Shown in pieces: positions 1 to 7,351 of a stretch of DNA of 14,628 nt. Position numbers and translations under genes: made by a program. The notes below the pieces were generated by a model. It was not told where the DNA came from. It worked only from the letters and a program-made list of their open reading frames with translations, and did no database searches. How positions within the stretch are numbered: position 1 is the stretch's first letter; each line of letters starts with the position of its first letter. Source of the DNA: Phycisphaerales bacterium UBA3158 (lineage in GTDB: Bacteria; Planctomycetota; Phycisphaerae; Phycisphaerales; SM1A02); assembly GCA_002364555.1 (NCBI GenBank), contig DEYM01000148.1:1-14628 (forward strand). Reading direction: 5' to 3'.

Positions 1-457
1 GCCGCACGCCTCCACCATTCCAATTGGCATGATTCCCAACGAAATGGCAGTTCCGAACAGTCACACCGGTAGAAGCGGTAAAGCTAGCGCCCCCACCGTA
101 GTCCCCGTATCCGTTGGTGATGACGAGATTCTCGAACACCGCCTGGTCGGCGCCCACGGTTCCCAGCACGATCAGCGCCCCCTGACCGTCGAGGATCGTC
201 GCGGGCTCACCTGAGGAGTCCACGGCCCCGCGGATCGTCATCTGCACACCGTAGGACTCCACGGGCTCCTCGAGCAGGTACGTACCGGCTGCGATCTCGA
301 CCACGTCGCCCGGGACGGCGGCATTCGCCGCCTCAGTGGGATTGCTGTAATCACATGTGCCATCCAGACAGACGGTGATCGTATCGGCCATGGAGGATTG
401 CATGAATCCACTCAGAACAAGTCCAGCCATGAAGATTATCGAACGTGTACCACGCAT
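1..457 (-). CDS. Secreted right-handed beta-helix (polymorphic outer-membrane-like) protein, N-terminal part
   Basis: Partial gene reading leftward off the window edge; about 152 residues are visible with no stop. It starts MRGTRSIIFMAGLVLSG, a basic n-region plus hydrophobic core that ends near SSMADT, so it is probably exported by the Sec route. The mature part begins DTITVCLDGTCDYSNPTEA, followed by AAVPGDVVEIAAGTYLLEEP, then TIRGAV, a TILDGQGAL stretch, VFENLVITNGYG and VRNCHFVGNHA. This pattern of an interval list followed by short beta-strand coils with NxxxxG and G-rich turns is the usual opening of planctomycete pectate-lyase-like or polymorphic outer-membrane repeat proteins. The role is probably at the cell surface; the substrate or partner cannot be told. 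The ATG is preceded by a GGAG about 11 bases upstream. The C-terminus, where a sorting or dockerin tail would sit, lies outside the window. Confidence 0.8.
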   Translation of the reverse strand, partial: MRGTRSIIFMAGLVLSGFMQSSMADTITVCLDGTCDYSNPTEAANAAVPGDVVEIAAGTYLLEEPVESYGVQMTIRGAVDSSGEPATILDGQGALIVLGTVGADQAVFENLVITNGYGDYGGGASFTASTGVTVRNCHFVGNHANWNGGGVR

Positions 458-500
458 AATAGATCTGTCTCCGTCATCTCCACGAGATGTAAAAAAGGTT

Positions 501-528
501 GGCATACATGTGAGCCACTGTATGACAA
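501..528 (-). promoter_or_regulatory. Possible promoter of the beta-helix protein gene
   Basis: On the minus strand TTGTCA (523-528) is followed after 16 bases by TATGCC (501-506), in an AT-rich stretch upstream of the beta-helix gene start at 457. The -35 match is good and the -10 match is weak. It is proposed from consensus only. Confidence 0.25.
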
Positions 529-676
529 AAATACATGCTTAATTCATCTTTGAAAGTCATGAACATCACTTATTACACTCTTTATGTGAATCGAGATTGA
601 ATCTCAACACATTGAAAAAGAGTTGCAATATGACAGCGACCCATCAACATGAATCGATGAATGCAAACACGATGAC

Positions 677-695
677 AATAAAAGCCAAGCTGGCT
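677..695 (-). terminator. Weak intrinsic terminator after the tricorn-like protease gene
   Basis: Right after the protease stop codon the minus strand reads AGCCA-GCT-TGGCT (a 5-bp stem, 695 to 683) followed by TTTATTG. The stem is short and the T-tract is interrupted, so termination may be only partial. Confidence 0.35.
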
Positions 696-697
696 CC

Positions 698-3600
698 CTA
701 CTTGTCCTCTTCGGCAATACCCATACCGCTTCGATCAGGTGACGCAGGACGTGTCGCTCGATCAGGCACCTCCCCGTTGGCGATGGCCTCGAGCATCACG
801 GCTACAGCCGTCTCGAGCTGGGGATCACCACCATCGAGCATCAGACCCGGATCGTCGATCACCTCGATGTCCGGATCGACACCATGGCCTTCGATCCCCC
901 AGGTTCCATCCTGCTCATAGAAACCGAAGGTCGGAACGGCGGTATAGCCACCATCGATGAGACCCGGATTACCCGAGATGCCCACCAGACCACCCCAGGT
1001 ACGCGTACCGATGAGTGGCCCGAGATCATTCTCACGGAACAACCACGGGAACATGTCCCCGCCGGATCCGGCGAGCCCGTTGATGAGCATGGCCTTGGGG
1101 CCCGCATGGACGCCCATGGGCCAGCGCCAGTCCTTCGAGTCGCGTGTCGCCCAGTAGTTGGTGACCGGACGATTGAGGAGTTCGATGAACCGATCGGGTA
1201 TCTGTCCGCCACCATTCCATCGCTCGTCGATGATCAGGGCCGGCATATGGGACTGACCATGATATTGACGCACCAAATCGCTTTGCCCGTCTCGACCGGT
1301 GTTGGGAACGTAGATGTATCCGACCTTCCCATCACTGAGTTCCTCGACGAGTGCACGTCGATTCTCGATCCAGTCGCGATATCGAAGCGAATTCTCACGA
1401 CGAATGGTGTCAACCACGACATCCCGAGTCCCTTCGTCGGACTCGTCATCGACAACGGTCAGGACCACGGTCGATCCCGCCGTTCCAACGAAGGGTGCCC
1501 AGGGATCCCGATCCAGCTGCATGGGAATTCCATTGACGGCGAGTACGACATCACCCTCACCGAGCTTGACACCCGGCTCCTGGAGTGGACCACGCGCATC
1601 CACGTCCCAGTCACCACCACCAAGCACTCGAGCGATTCGATAGCCATCGGGGCGTTCGCCTTCCGCTGGTGCCGCCTCCCATTCGACCCCGAGCATGCCG
1701 ACGTTCATGGATGGCTGCCCTTCGACGTCGCCTCCGTAGTAGTAGGCATGACCGACATTCAGTTCGGAGATCATCTCACCGATGATGTGACTGACATCCT
1801 CACGGGTCGCAGCCTGATCGACGAGCGGCAGATAGTCCTCCAGAACGCCGTTCCAGTCGACCCCATGCATTCCAGGATCGTAGAAGTGATCCCGCTGGAT
1901 GCGCCAGGCGTCGACGACCAGCTGTCGCCACTCCGAGCGGGGATCGATCGAGACGAGCATCGGCTCTGAGACGATGCGATCACCGCCATCTCCGGTGCCG
2001 GCCTTTCGGATCTTGCCACCACTGCCCGAGGGCACGAGCATCATCTTGCCATCGGCGGTCAGCTGGAAACTTCCACCGGTACCGGCGGACTTCTCCTCCG
2101 CTTCGCGGTCGCTCATGTCGAAGACCTTGATGCCATCACCCTGACGGACATACATGAGATGGTTCTTGTCGTTGACTCGAAGGTTCCTGAAACCACCAGG
2201 CGATACCGGCAACTTCATGCCGCGAGCCTCGAACCCCTCGAAATCGATCTCGAAGGTCTCGACTTCATCCGAATCGGAATCGTCGGAATCCTCGTCATCG
2301 TCTTCTGAATCCATGGCCATCCGAGTTCCAGTGATCTCGGCGGATGAGTCATCATCATCCGACCATCCGGAACCGGAGAGGCTGTCACCATCGATGGTCA
2401 ACATGAACGAGAGGGATCCTCCCTCTTTCATGGTGCCGTTGAGCTCGAGACTCATGGATTCCTCATCGAAGGTGCCGGAGAGATCCAAGTCGAACATGTC
2501 CGTCTCCAGGGTTCCGGAGACCGTCCCATCGTCCGACAACTCCAGAGTGAACATCGCGGGAAGCTCGCCCATCTCCTTGATCAGGGCGACACATTCCCAG
2601 GTACCTGAAACCGGATCGGCAGGATCGACGGAATCGGCGCCTTCCTCGGAGGAATCATCATCGGACTCCTCGTCCGAGTCCTCATCGGATTCGTCGTTGG
2701 ATTCACCCTCCTCATCGGAATCGTCACCATCGGTGCCATCAGCGTCTTCGTCGCCCTCTTCCTCGTCTTCGTCGTCGGACCACTCCTCTTCGTCGCTTTC
2801 CGCCAACCAGGGGCTTTCCACATCCTCACGGAGTGGAACGGCCACCAGCACACCACTGTCGTCGTAGATCCAGGTGCCGTCGAGGGAGGAATAACTCGGG
2901 GCGAATCGTCGATCACTCGTGAAGTAGAGCCAGTCACCATCGCGGTCGAAGGTCGGCGAGCCGTCGTTGAACATGCCCTTGGTGACCACATGGGTCTCGT
3001 TGGAGTTGAAGTCGTGGATGTGGATGCGCCCCATCATCGAATCACCGGTCGCCATGGACCATGTGATCCAGCGACCATCACTGCTGAAGACAGGCTCCGG
3101 GAAGATGCCCATGTCGTTTCGGGCGAAGGTCGTACCCTCTCCGCTCTCGATGTCGACCCGGTGCGCATCACCGGTCTTGTCCGCATAGATGAGATAGGAC
3201 GAATCAGGCGACCAGTAGATGTCGTTCTTGAAGGGACCCATGTCGTCGGTCAGACGACGTGGCTCACCACGACCATCCCCTCGTCTGACGAAGAGCTCGT
3301 ATTCACCAGGCTCATCGGAGAAGTAGGCGATCCACTTGCCATCGGGGCTCCAGCTCGGACTTCGCTCGGCGGCTCCTGATGATCGAGTGAGGTTTCTCGG
3401 ACTGCCGTTCTTCGCAGGCAAGGTCCAGATGTCGCCCCGCGCCTCGACCGCCACTCGTTTGCCCGATGGAGACACCGAGAGGTTCTCCATGAAATCGGAG
3501 GCGTCGACCATGCTTGATCGAAGGCTGGCCGTGGCGCCTGGAACATCGATCTCCACTCGCCGTGACGACTGGTCGCCGGTGTCGTGGACATAGATATCCG

Positions 3601-4480
3601 CGCCGTTCTGGAAGACGAATCGAGCATCGTCCTGATCATCGGGACCGATCGCGGGCCACTTGATGTCGTAGTCCTTGAAGCTGGTCACCTGATCGCGAGA
3701 ACCATCCTCGACGTCGTATCGCCAGAGATTCAGCCGATGCTCATCTCCTGCATCGGACAGGTAGTAGAGATCGCTTCCGTGCCACATGGGCATGGTGTCG
3801 GTACCTTCCCAATCAGTGACCTGCCGGGACTCACCGGTCTCGAGATTCACCAGCCAGACATCGCTGGCCATGCCGCCTCGATAACGCTTCCATGTTCGTC
3901 CATCTCGTTGATTGGGCGTGTAGGCGACCCACGTACCCGTCTGATCGATGGCCGCATTGGCACCGTATGGCATCGGCAGAGGACTCGGAAGCCCACCTTC
4001 GCCACTGACCTGATAGATACGCTCGGCTCTTGGCACCCCACCCATGTTGCGGGCACTGAAGAGAAGATCTCCCTCGCTTGTCCAGTCGCTCAATCGTTCA
4101 CCAGTCGGATGATGGGTGATTCGCCGTGGCATGCCACCTTGCGTGGGCACCACATAGAGATCTCGGTTGCCGTCGTAGTTGCCCACGAACGCCACTTCGG
4201 AACCATCTGGTGAGAACCGTGGAATCGTCTCGACACCTGCAGGAGACGCGAGCGGGAGCGCCACGCCACCCTCGGCGGGAACTCGCCAGAGATCGTTCGC
4301 ATAGACGAAGACGATCTCTTCATTTGAGATGTCCGGGAAGCGATACATCGAGGCTCCGCCTTCAGACTGCTCATGCCCTGCATGAGCCGCATCATGAGGC
4401 CGTTGCACCTCGTCCGATGATTCGACAACAGGGAACATGACTACGAGAAGACCGGTGATCACATACGAAAACGACAACAT
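698..4480 (-). CDS. Exported tricorn-family protease (S41) with acidic, beta-domain-carrying insertion
   Basis: A 1260-residue homologue of tricorn protease, the large archaeal peptidase that trims oligopeptides. Residues 1-22 form a signal-like hydrophobic segment, so it likely acts in the periplasm, unlike cytosolic archaeal tricorn. Residues 45-320 (opening MYRFPDISNEEIVFVYANDL) and 325-560 are two beta-propeller regions with repeated SPDG blade motifs. Residues 561-740 are an insertion: D/E/S-rich blocks flank a small beta-rich domain (about 625-722, SGTWEC to EITGTRM). The conserved core resumes at FEIDFEGFEARG. Residues 840-915 include the NVGHAY motif with probable catalytic His911. 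A PDZ-like region follows (about 920-1030). The C-terminal protease domain contains LAGSGGD with probable nucleophile Ser1139, then GTRTWGG and IEGHGVDPDIE with probable acidic residue Glu1197. The residue before His911 is Gly, where I recall Ser in archaeal tricorn. The ATG at 4480 is supported by GGAG six bases upstream. Confidence 0.93.
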   Translation of the reverse strand: MLSFSYVITGLLVVMFPVVESSDEVQRPHDAAHAGHEQSEGGASMYRFPDISNEEIVFVYANDLWRVPAEGGVALPLASPAGVETIPRFSPDGSEVAFVGNYDGNRDLYVVPTQGGMPRRITHHPTGERLSDWTSEGDLLFSARNMGGVPRAERIYQVSGEGGLPSPLPMPYGANAAIDQTGTWVAYTPNQRDGRTWKRYRGGMASDVWLVNLETGESRQVTDWEGTDTMPMWHGSDLYYLSDAGDEHRLNLWRYDVEDGSRDQVTSFKDYDIKWPAIGPDDQDDARFVFQNGADIYVHDTGDQSSRRVEIDVPGATASLRSSMVDASDFMENLSVSPSGKRVAVEARGDIWTLPAKNGSPRNLTRSSGAAERSPSWSPDGKWIAYFSDEPGEYELFVRRGDGRGEPRRLTDDMGPFKNDIYWSPDSSYLIYADKTGDAHRVDIESGEGTTFARNDMGIFPEPVFSSDGRWITWSMATGDSMMGRIHIHDFNSNETHVVTKGMFNDGSPTFDRDGDWLYFTSDRRFAPSYSSLDGTWIYDDSGVLVAVPLREDVESPWLAESDEEEWSDDEDEEEGDEDADGTDGDDSDEEGESNDESDEDSDEESDDDSSEEGADSVDPADPVSGTWECVALIKEMGELPAMFTLELSDDGTVSGTLETDMFDLDLSGTFDEESMSLELNGTMKEGGSLSFMLTIDGDSLSGSGWSDDDDSSAEITGTRMAMDSEDDDEDSDDSDSDEVETFEIDFEGFEARGMKLPVSPGGFRNLRVNDKNHLMYVRQGDGIKVFDMSDREAEEKSAGTGGSFQLTADGKMMLVPSGSGGKIRKAGTGDGGDRIVSEPMLVSIDPRSEWRQLVVDAWRIQRDHFYDPGMHGVDWNGVLEDYLPLVDQAATREDVSHIIGEMISELNVGHAYYYGGDVEGQPSMNVGMLGVEWEAAPAEGERPDGYRIARVLGGGDWDVDARGPLQEPGVKLGEGDVVLAVNGIPMQLDRDPWAPFVGTAGSTVVLTVVDDESDEGTRDVVVDTIRRENSLRYRDWIENRRALVEELSDGKVGYIYVPNTGRDGQSDLVRQYHGQSHMPALIIDERWNGGGQIPDRFIELLNRPVTNYWATRDSKDWRWPMGVHAGPKAMLINGLAGSGGDMFPWLFRENDLGPLIGTRTWGGLVGISGNPGLIDGGYTAVPTFGFYEQDGTWGIEGHGVDPDIEVIDDPGLMLDGGDPQLETAVAVMLEAIANGEVPDRATRPASPDRSGMGIAEEDK

Positions 4481-4486
4481 GGGAGG

Positions 4487-4511
4487 CTCCAGACCTCATT
4501 GGGCAATGAGG
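4487..4511 (-). promoter_or_regulatory. 5' leader of the protease gene: Shine-Dalgarno and hairpin
   Basis: On the minus strand GGAG (4487-4490) sits six bases before the ATG, fixing the protease start. Just upstream is a perfect 7-bp inverted repeat, CCTCATT-N4-AATGAGG (4494-4500 and 4505-4511). It could fold into a hairpin four bases from the ribosome-binding site and affect initiation. Whether it regulates is unknown. Confidence 0.45.
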
Positions 4512-4567
4512 CGTACTGAGATATGCCAAGGCTGGCACTTATAAAGCAGAACTCTAGAAGATTTGAG

Positions 4568-4595
4568 AGTATCCTTGATGGCAATTGATTGTCAA
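4568..4595 (-). promoter_or_regulatory. Probable promoter of the tricorn-like protease gene
   Basis: On the minus strand a perfect TTGACA (4590-4595) is followed after 16 bases by GATACT (4568-4573). This would give a leader of roughly 80 bases before the ATG at 4480. Its -35 box lies on the opposite strand of the -35 box of the divergent transporter promoter. Confidence 0.45.
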
Positions 4596-4616
4596 TATCT
4601 CTCGATTACGTACAAT
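4589..4616 (+). promoter_or_regulatory. Probable promoter of the ZIP transporter gene, implying a leaderless mRNA
   Basis: TTGTCA (4589-4594), 16 bases, then TACAAT (4611-4616). The ATG at 4626 is only 9 bases past the -10 box, so the transcript would start at or within a few bases of the start codon. This fits the lack of any Shine-Dalgarno there. A small inverted repeat ATTGA-TTG-TCAAT (4584-4596) overlaps the -35 region and could be an operator. Confidence 0.45.
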
Positions 4617-4625
4617 TAGTACACG

Positions 4626-5453
4626 ATGCTCGCGACAGCCACCACCTCCGAACCAATAAGCCTTCCCATGATCCTGCTCTGGGCAGGCATCATCGCGATT
4701 GTTGGCGCAGCTGGTGTCTTCGCTCCCTGGCTGGCCGCTCGTCGGGCCAGCAAACAGATCATCGCCTACGGAAACAGTTTCGCCGGTGGCGTTCTCCTGG
4801 CGGCGGGACTCATTCACTTGCTGGCCGATGCCAGCGATGGCTTCGCCTCCACGTACCCCGATCTCGACTACCCAGCGGCCTTCGCCATCGCCACCGCCGC
4901 CTTCCTTCTGGTTCTTGGACTTGAGCGAGTGATTCCCCGAGCCCTTGAAGGCGGCGATAAGGAAGACACTCCCGAAGCAGCAGCATTGCTCAACGCCAGC
5001 CAAAGCAAGGGGCTGACCCCCTATCTGCTTCTGCTGACCCTTTCCATTCACAGTCTCATCGCCGGGGTAACCCTTGGAATCTCGACGGCAGCCGGTGCCG
5101 GTGTCCTGCTCATCGCCATTCTGGCTCACAAGGGCGCCGCGGGCTTCGCACTTGGTTCGATCTTCGAGGAAGCCGACGTACCACCACGCACTCGGATACC
5201 AGCGCTTCTCGTGTTCGTCTGCAGCACGCCATTGGGCGTCATCCTGGGCGGACTCGCCATCGAGGCCTTCGGAGAAGGCAGCGGAGCCGCGGAAGCGTGG
5301 TTCAAGGCGATCGCCGCAGGCACATTCCTGTACATAGCCACTCTGGATATCGTTCGGGAGGAATTCTTCCCCGGCGGCACCAACCGAGGACGGCGTCTGA
5401 TCTGGGCGTTCCTGGGGGCAGGGCTGATGGCACTCGTCGCGATCTGGATGTGA
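4626..5453 (+). CDS. ZIP-family metal (zinc/iron) transporter
   Basis: A 275-residue multi-pass inner-membrane protein with about eight hydrophobic segments. It matches the ZIP family, which brings divalent metals, usually Zn2+ or Fe2+, into the cytoplasm. The family's two metal-binding helices are visible: LTLSIHSLIAGVTLGI (His in the HS..G motif, near residue 142) and AILAHKGAAGFALGS (His in the HK..xGFALG motif, near residue 167). The intracellular loop after helix 3 (RALEGGDKEDTPEAAALLN) is acidic but lacks the His-rich run seen in many eukaryotic ZIPs. Overall length is typical of bacterial ZIPs. No Shine-Dalgarno precedes the ATG, and a promoter placed just upstream suggests leaderless initiation. 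An internal Met at residue 15 is a less likely start. The gene is divergent from the protease and convergent with the DUF1338 gene. The transported metal cannot be assigned from sequence. Confidence 0.88.
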   Translation: MLATATTSEPISLPMILLWAGIIAIVGAAGVFAPWLAARRASKQIIAYGNSFAGGVLLAAGLIHLLADASDGFASTYPDLDYPAAFAIATAAFLLVLGLERVIPRALEGGDKEDTPEAAALLNASQSKGLTPYLLLLTLSIHSLIAGVTLGISTAAGAGVLLIAILAHKGAAGFALGSIFEEADVPPRTRIPALLVFVCSTPLGVILGGLAIEAFGEGSGAAEAWFKAIAAGTFLYIATLDIVREEFFPGGTNRGRRLIWAFLGAGLMALVAIWM

Positions 5454-5483
5454 TGAATCAATACCGCCACTCGGGGCCATTGA

Positions 5484-7133
5484 TCACACGCTCAGTCCAG
5501 CGACATCCTTCTCAAGCGAAGCTCGCTCGGACTCGGCCAGAAGGTGTTCCATTCCCAGCGATGTGAAGGCGGACAGGATGCTTCTGGCCTGGAGTGAGCG
5601 ATAGGCATCGACGGTGTCGATGATCGAGCAGCCCACGATCTCCTCGAACTCCTCACGAAGGTAGGTCGGACGATGGTCCGCCGTCGAATCGGTACCGTAC
5701 TGATCGAGATTGCTGGCGAAGATCCCGGCCGCCGAGATGGGAAGGAAATCCTCGTATCGCATGCCACGGCATCGGAGGACCCCCTGCTTCACAAGCTGCA
5801 TCAAGTCCGTCGTCGAGAGCTCGACATCTGCGTCAAGAGCGGCTCTCGCGGGTTCGAACATCGCATGGACGAGCCCTCTCTCGAACAGTCCATGTAGCGT
5901 TCGGGGAAATGGCTCGAATGGATTCAAATCATCGGACGATGCGACCTTTGAAGCTGACGTCCTGCCAGCCAGGCATTCGTCGTACAACGTCCGGCCCTTG
6001 GGAGTGACCGCATAGAAACGCTCTTCGATCTCACCGAACCGGGCCGTATGCGATGAATCGAAGGGAGGAGCCTCGTCGATGAACCGAATGGGTTCCGTCA
6101 GGGCTCGATACGCATCCTGGCGAAGCAGCACCTGCGTACCGGCATCGGGACCTTCCGTGCTGTCCTTGTATCCATTGTGAGGCAGAAGCGTGAGGTCGAG
6201 ATCGGCGACGTCCAGCTCAGCCACGAGTGTCGAGAGAATCTCCCGACGATGGTCGGCGTCGACAAGCCGTCGTTTGAAGGCATCGACCTGCTCATGCGTG
6301 AGATGACGGAAATGCAGAAGAAGCCAGTCGGGATCGGCCAACCCGTCGAGGAATGCCAGCGTACGATCGGCCCGCTCGAGGAACTCGGATCGATCGATCG
6401 TTCCCATACGCCACTTCATGGCATCGGAATAGAGATCGATGCACAGCGTGTTGGGCGTGAGATGATTGAGATGATGTGATGAGAAGCAGGCGATGTCGGC
6501 CGCGATCTTGAACCCTTCGGCGCACAGTTCGTCGTACAGATCCCGGCCTCTCGCCTCACCCGTCCACTTGAAGATGTGCTGGGTACCTTCCTCGATCAGC
6601 CGCTTCGCATCGTCAGCATGCAGCCCGCCCTGCTTCTCGAATCGCTCGATGAGCGATCGAGCCTGGCTGGAAAAGATCTGCCTGGTGGACAGAAGGTCAT
6701 CGATGCGATCGCCAATCTCCCGATCGAAGTAGTCGGTACGAAGAAGTGAGGCGAAGATCCTGTTCTCCGGATCGGTGGTCGAGCGAAAGGCCGTGGCGGT
6801 CACGGGCTGGCTCTTCTCGCCGATCTTCGTCATGTCGTAGTAGTTGTGCGGCTTCATTCCAAAGCAGGCGAAGTATCGGGTGATCCAGCGGAACTCGTCC
6901 CGGCGACCGATTCGAATGGCACCGTGCCGCTCACGCGAGGTGGCCTGAAGTTCCTCATCGCTGATGGAGAAGCCCGAGAAACCAATGGCAAGCAGATCGA
7001 CCAGCGCACGATTGCAATGAAAGTTCACCGCCAGCGACTTGTCGTACAGGGGAACTTCTTGTCCGAACATGCGGCTCAACTCGGCGAAGAGCACATGTTG
7101 CATGTCGAGTGGATCGGCAAAGCTGGTGTTCAT
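5484..7133 (-). CDS. DUF1338 enzyme, 2-oxoadipate dioxygenase/decarboxylase (HglS/YdcJ-like)
   Basis: A 549-residue member of the DUF1338 family. The characterised member HglS of Pseudomonas putida is a non-haem Fe(II) enzyme that converts 2-oxoadipate, O2 and water into D-2-hydroxyglutarate and CO2 in lysine catabolism. Visible hallmarks are RERHGAIRIG with His70 and Arg74, HLNHLTPNTL with His224, GEIEERFYAVTPKGR with Glu370 or Glu371, and the family segment YEDFLPISAAGIFASNL near residues 460-476. These correspond to the iron ligands (two His, one Glu) and a substrate-binding Arg reported for HglS. The protein is longer than HglS or E. coli YdcJ (about 450-460 residues); the extra length lies mostly between His224 and the Glu motif. 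It has no signal peptide, so it is cytoplasmic. No good Shine-Dalgarno precedes the ATG; Met11 is an alternative start. No other lysine-pathway gene is nearby, so the in vivo substrate is inferred from the family. Confidence 0.88.
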   Translation of the reverse strand: MNTSFADPLDMQHVLFAELSRMFGQEVPLYDKSLAVNFHCNRALVDLLAIGFSGFSISDEELQATSRERHGAIRIGRRDEFRWITRYFACFGMKPHNYYDMTKIGEKSQPVTATAFRSTTDPENRIFASLLRTDYFDREIGDRIDDLLSTRQIFSSQARSLIERFEKQGGLHADDAKRLIEEGTQHIFKWTGEARGRDLYDELCAEGFKIAADIACFSSHHLNHLTPNTLCIDLYSDAMKWRMGTIDRSEFLERADRTLAFLDGLADPDWLLLHFRHLTHEQVDAFKRRLVDADHRREILSTLVAELDVADLDLTLLPHNGYKDSTEGPDAGTQVLLRQDAYRALTEPIRFIDEAPPFDSSHTARFGEIEERFYAVTPKGRTLYDECLAGRTSASKVASSDDLNPFEPFPRTLHGLFERGLVHAMFEPARAALDADVELSTTDLMQLVKQGVLRCRGMRYEDFLPISAAGIFASNLDQYGTDSTADHRPTYLREEFEEIVGCSIIDTVDAYRSLQARSILSAFTSLGMEHLLAESERASLEKDVAGLSV

Positions 7134-7274
7134 GATGGGATGATCTGGGTGGATGGAGGAAGGAGATCGGCAGAAAGGAAGCTCAGAAGGCCGGGAAGTA
7201 TAGCCCCTCTATTGATACTCAGTCTCAATATTTAATCAAATTACGCCACGCAAACCCTCGATCAGTACGCCATG

Positions 7275-7307
7275 AAAACCGCCCCTGGCCATCTGGCAAG
7301 GGGCGGT
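7275..7307 (-). terminator. Intrinsic terminator of the esterase gene
   Basis: On the minus strand, 44 bases after the esterase stop, ACCGCCCCT and AGGGGCGGT form a perfect 9-bp GC-rich stem (7299-7307 with 7278-7286). The 12-base loop contains a further GCC/GGC pairing, and three more T follow the stem. The stem is strong and the T-tract short. Confidence 0.75.
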
Positions 7308-7351
7308 GAAGTCACATACGAATAGGCCGGATCGACCGTCAGATAGGCTGA

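Noticed and set aside
884..1969. A 361-codon open frame on the plus strand
   Set aside because: It is antisense to the well-supported tricorn protease domain, including its catalytic motifs. Its translation shows no recognisable domain, and it arises from the codon bias of the real gene.
2590..2800. Possible tandem DNA repeat in the acidic-run coding region
   Set aside because: The repetition comes from alternating GAC/GAG/GAT/TCC codons for Asp, Glu and Ser. No exact repeat unit with constant period is seen.
2154..2867. A 237-codon Ser-rich open frame on the plus strand
   Set aside because: It is the reverse complement of the Asp/Glu/Ser-rich insertion of the protease. Codons for acidic residues read backwards give Ser, so the composition is an artefact.
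4533..4548. A sigma-54-like -24/-12 element (TGGCAC, then GC with the GG-N10-GC spacing) upstream of the ZIP gene
   Set aside because: Only the invariant GG and GC and the TGGCAC half match; the usual TT before GC is AA. A sigma-70-type promoter closer to the start explains the gene better. No enhancer-binding-protein site could be recognised.
4554..5480. A 308-codon open frame on the minus strand
   Set aside because: It lies antisense to the ZIP transporter, whose membrane helices and metal-binding His motifs are clear. The antisense product is Gly/Gln-rich with no plausible fold.
5457..5484. Inverted repeat ATCAAT ... ATTGAT across the 30-base convergent gap between the ZIP and DUF1338 genes
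   Set aside because: Six base pairs with a 16-base spacer, AT-rich and without a T-tract: too weak to call a bidirectional terminator.
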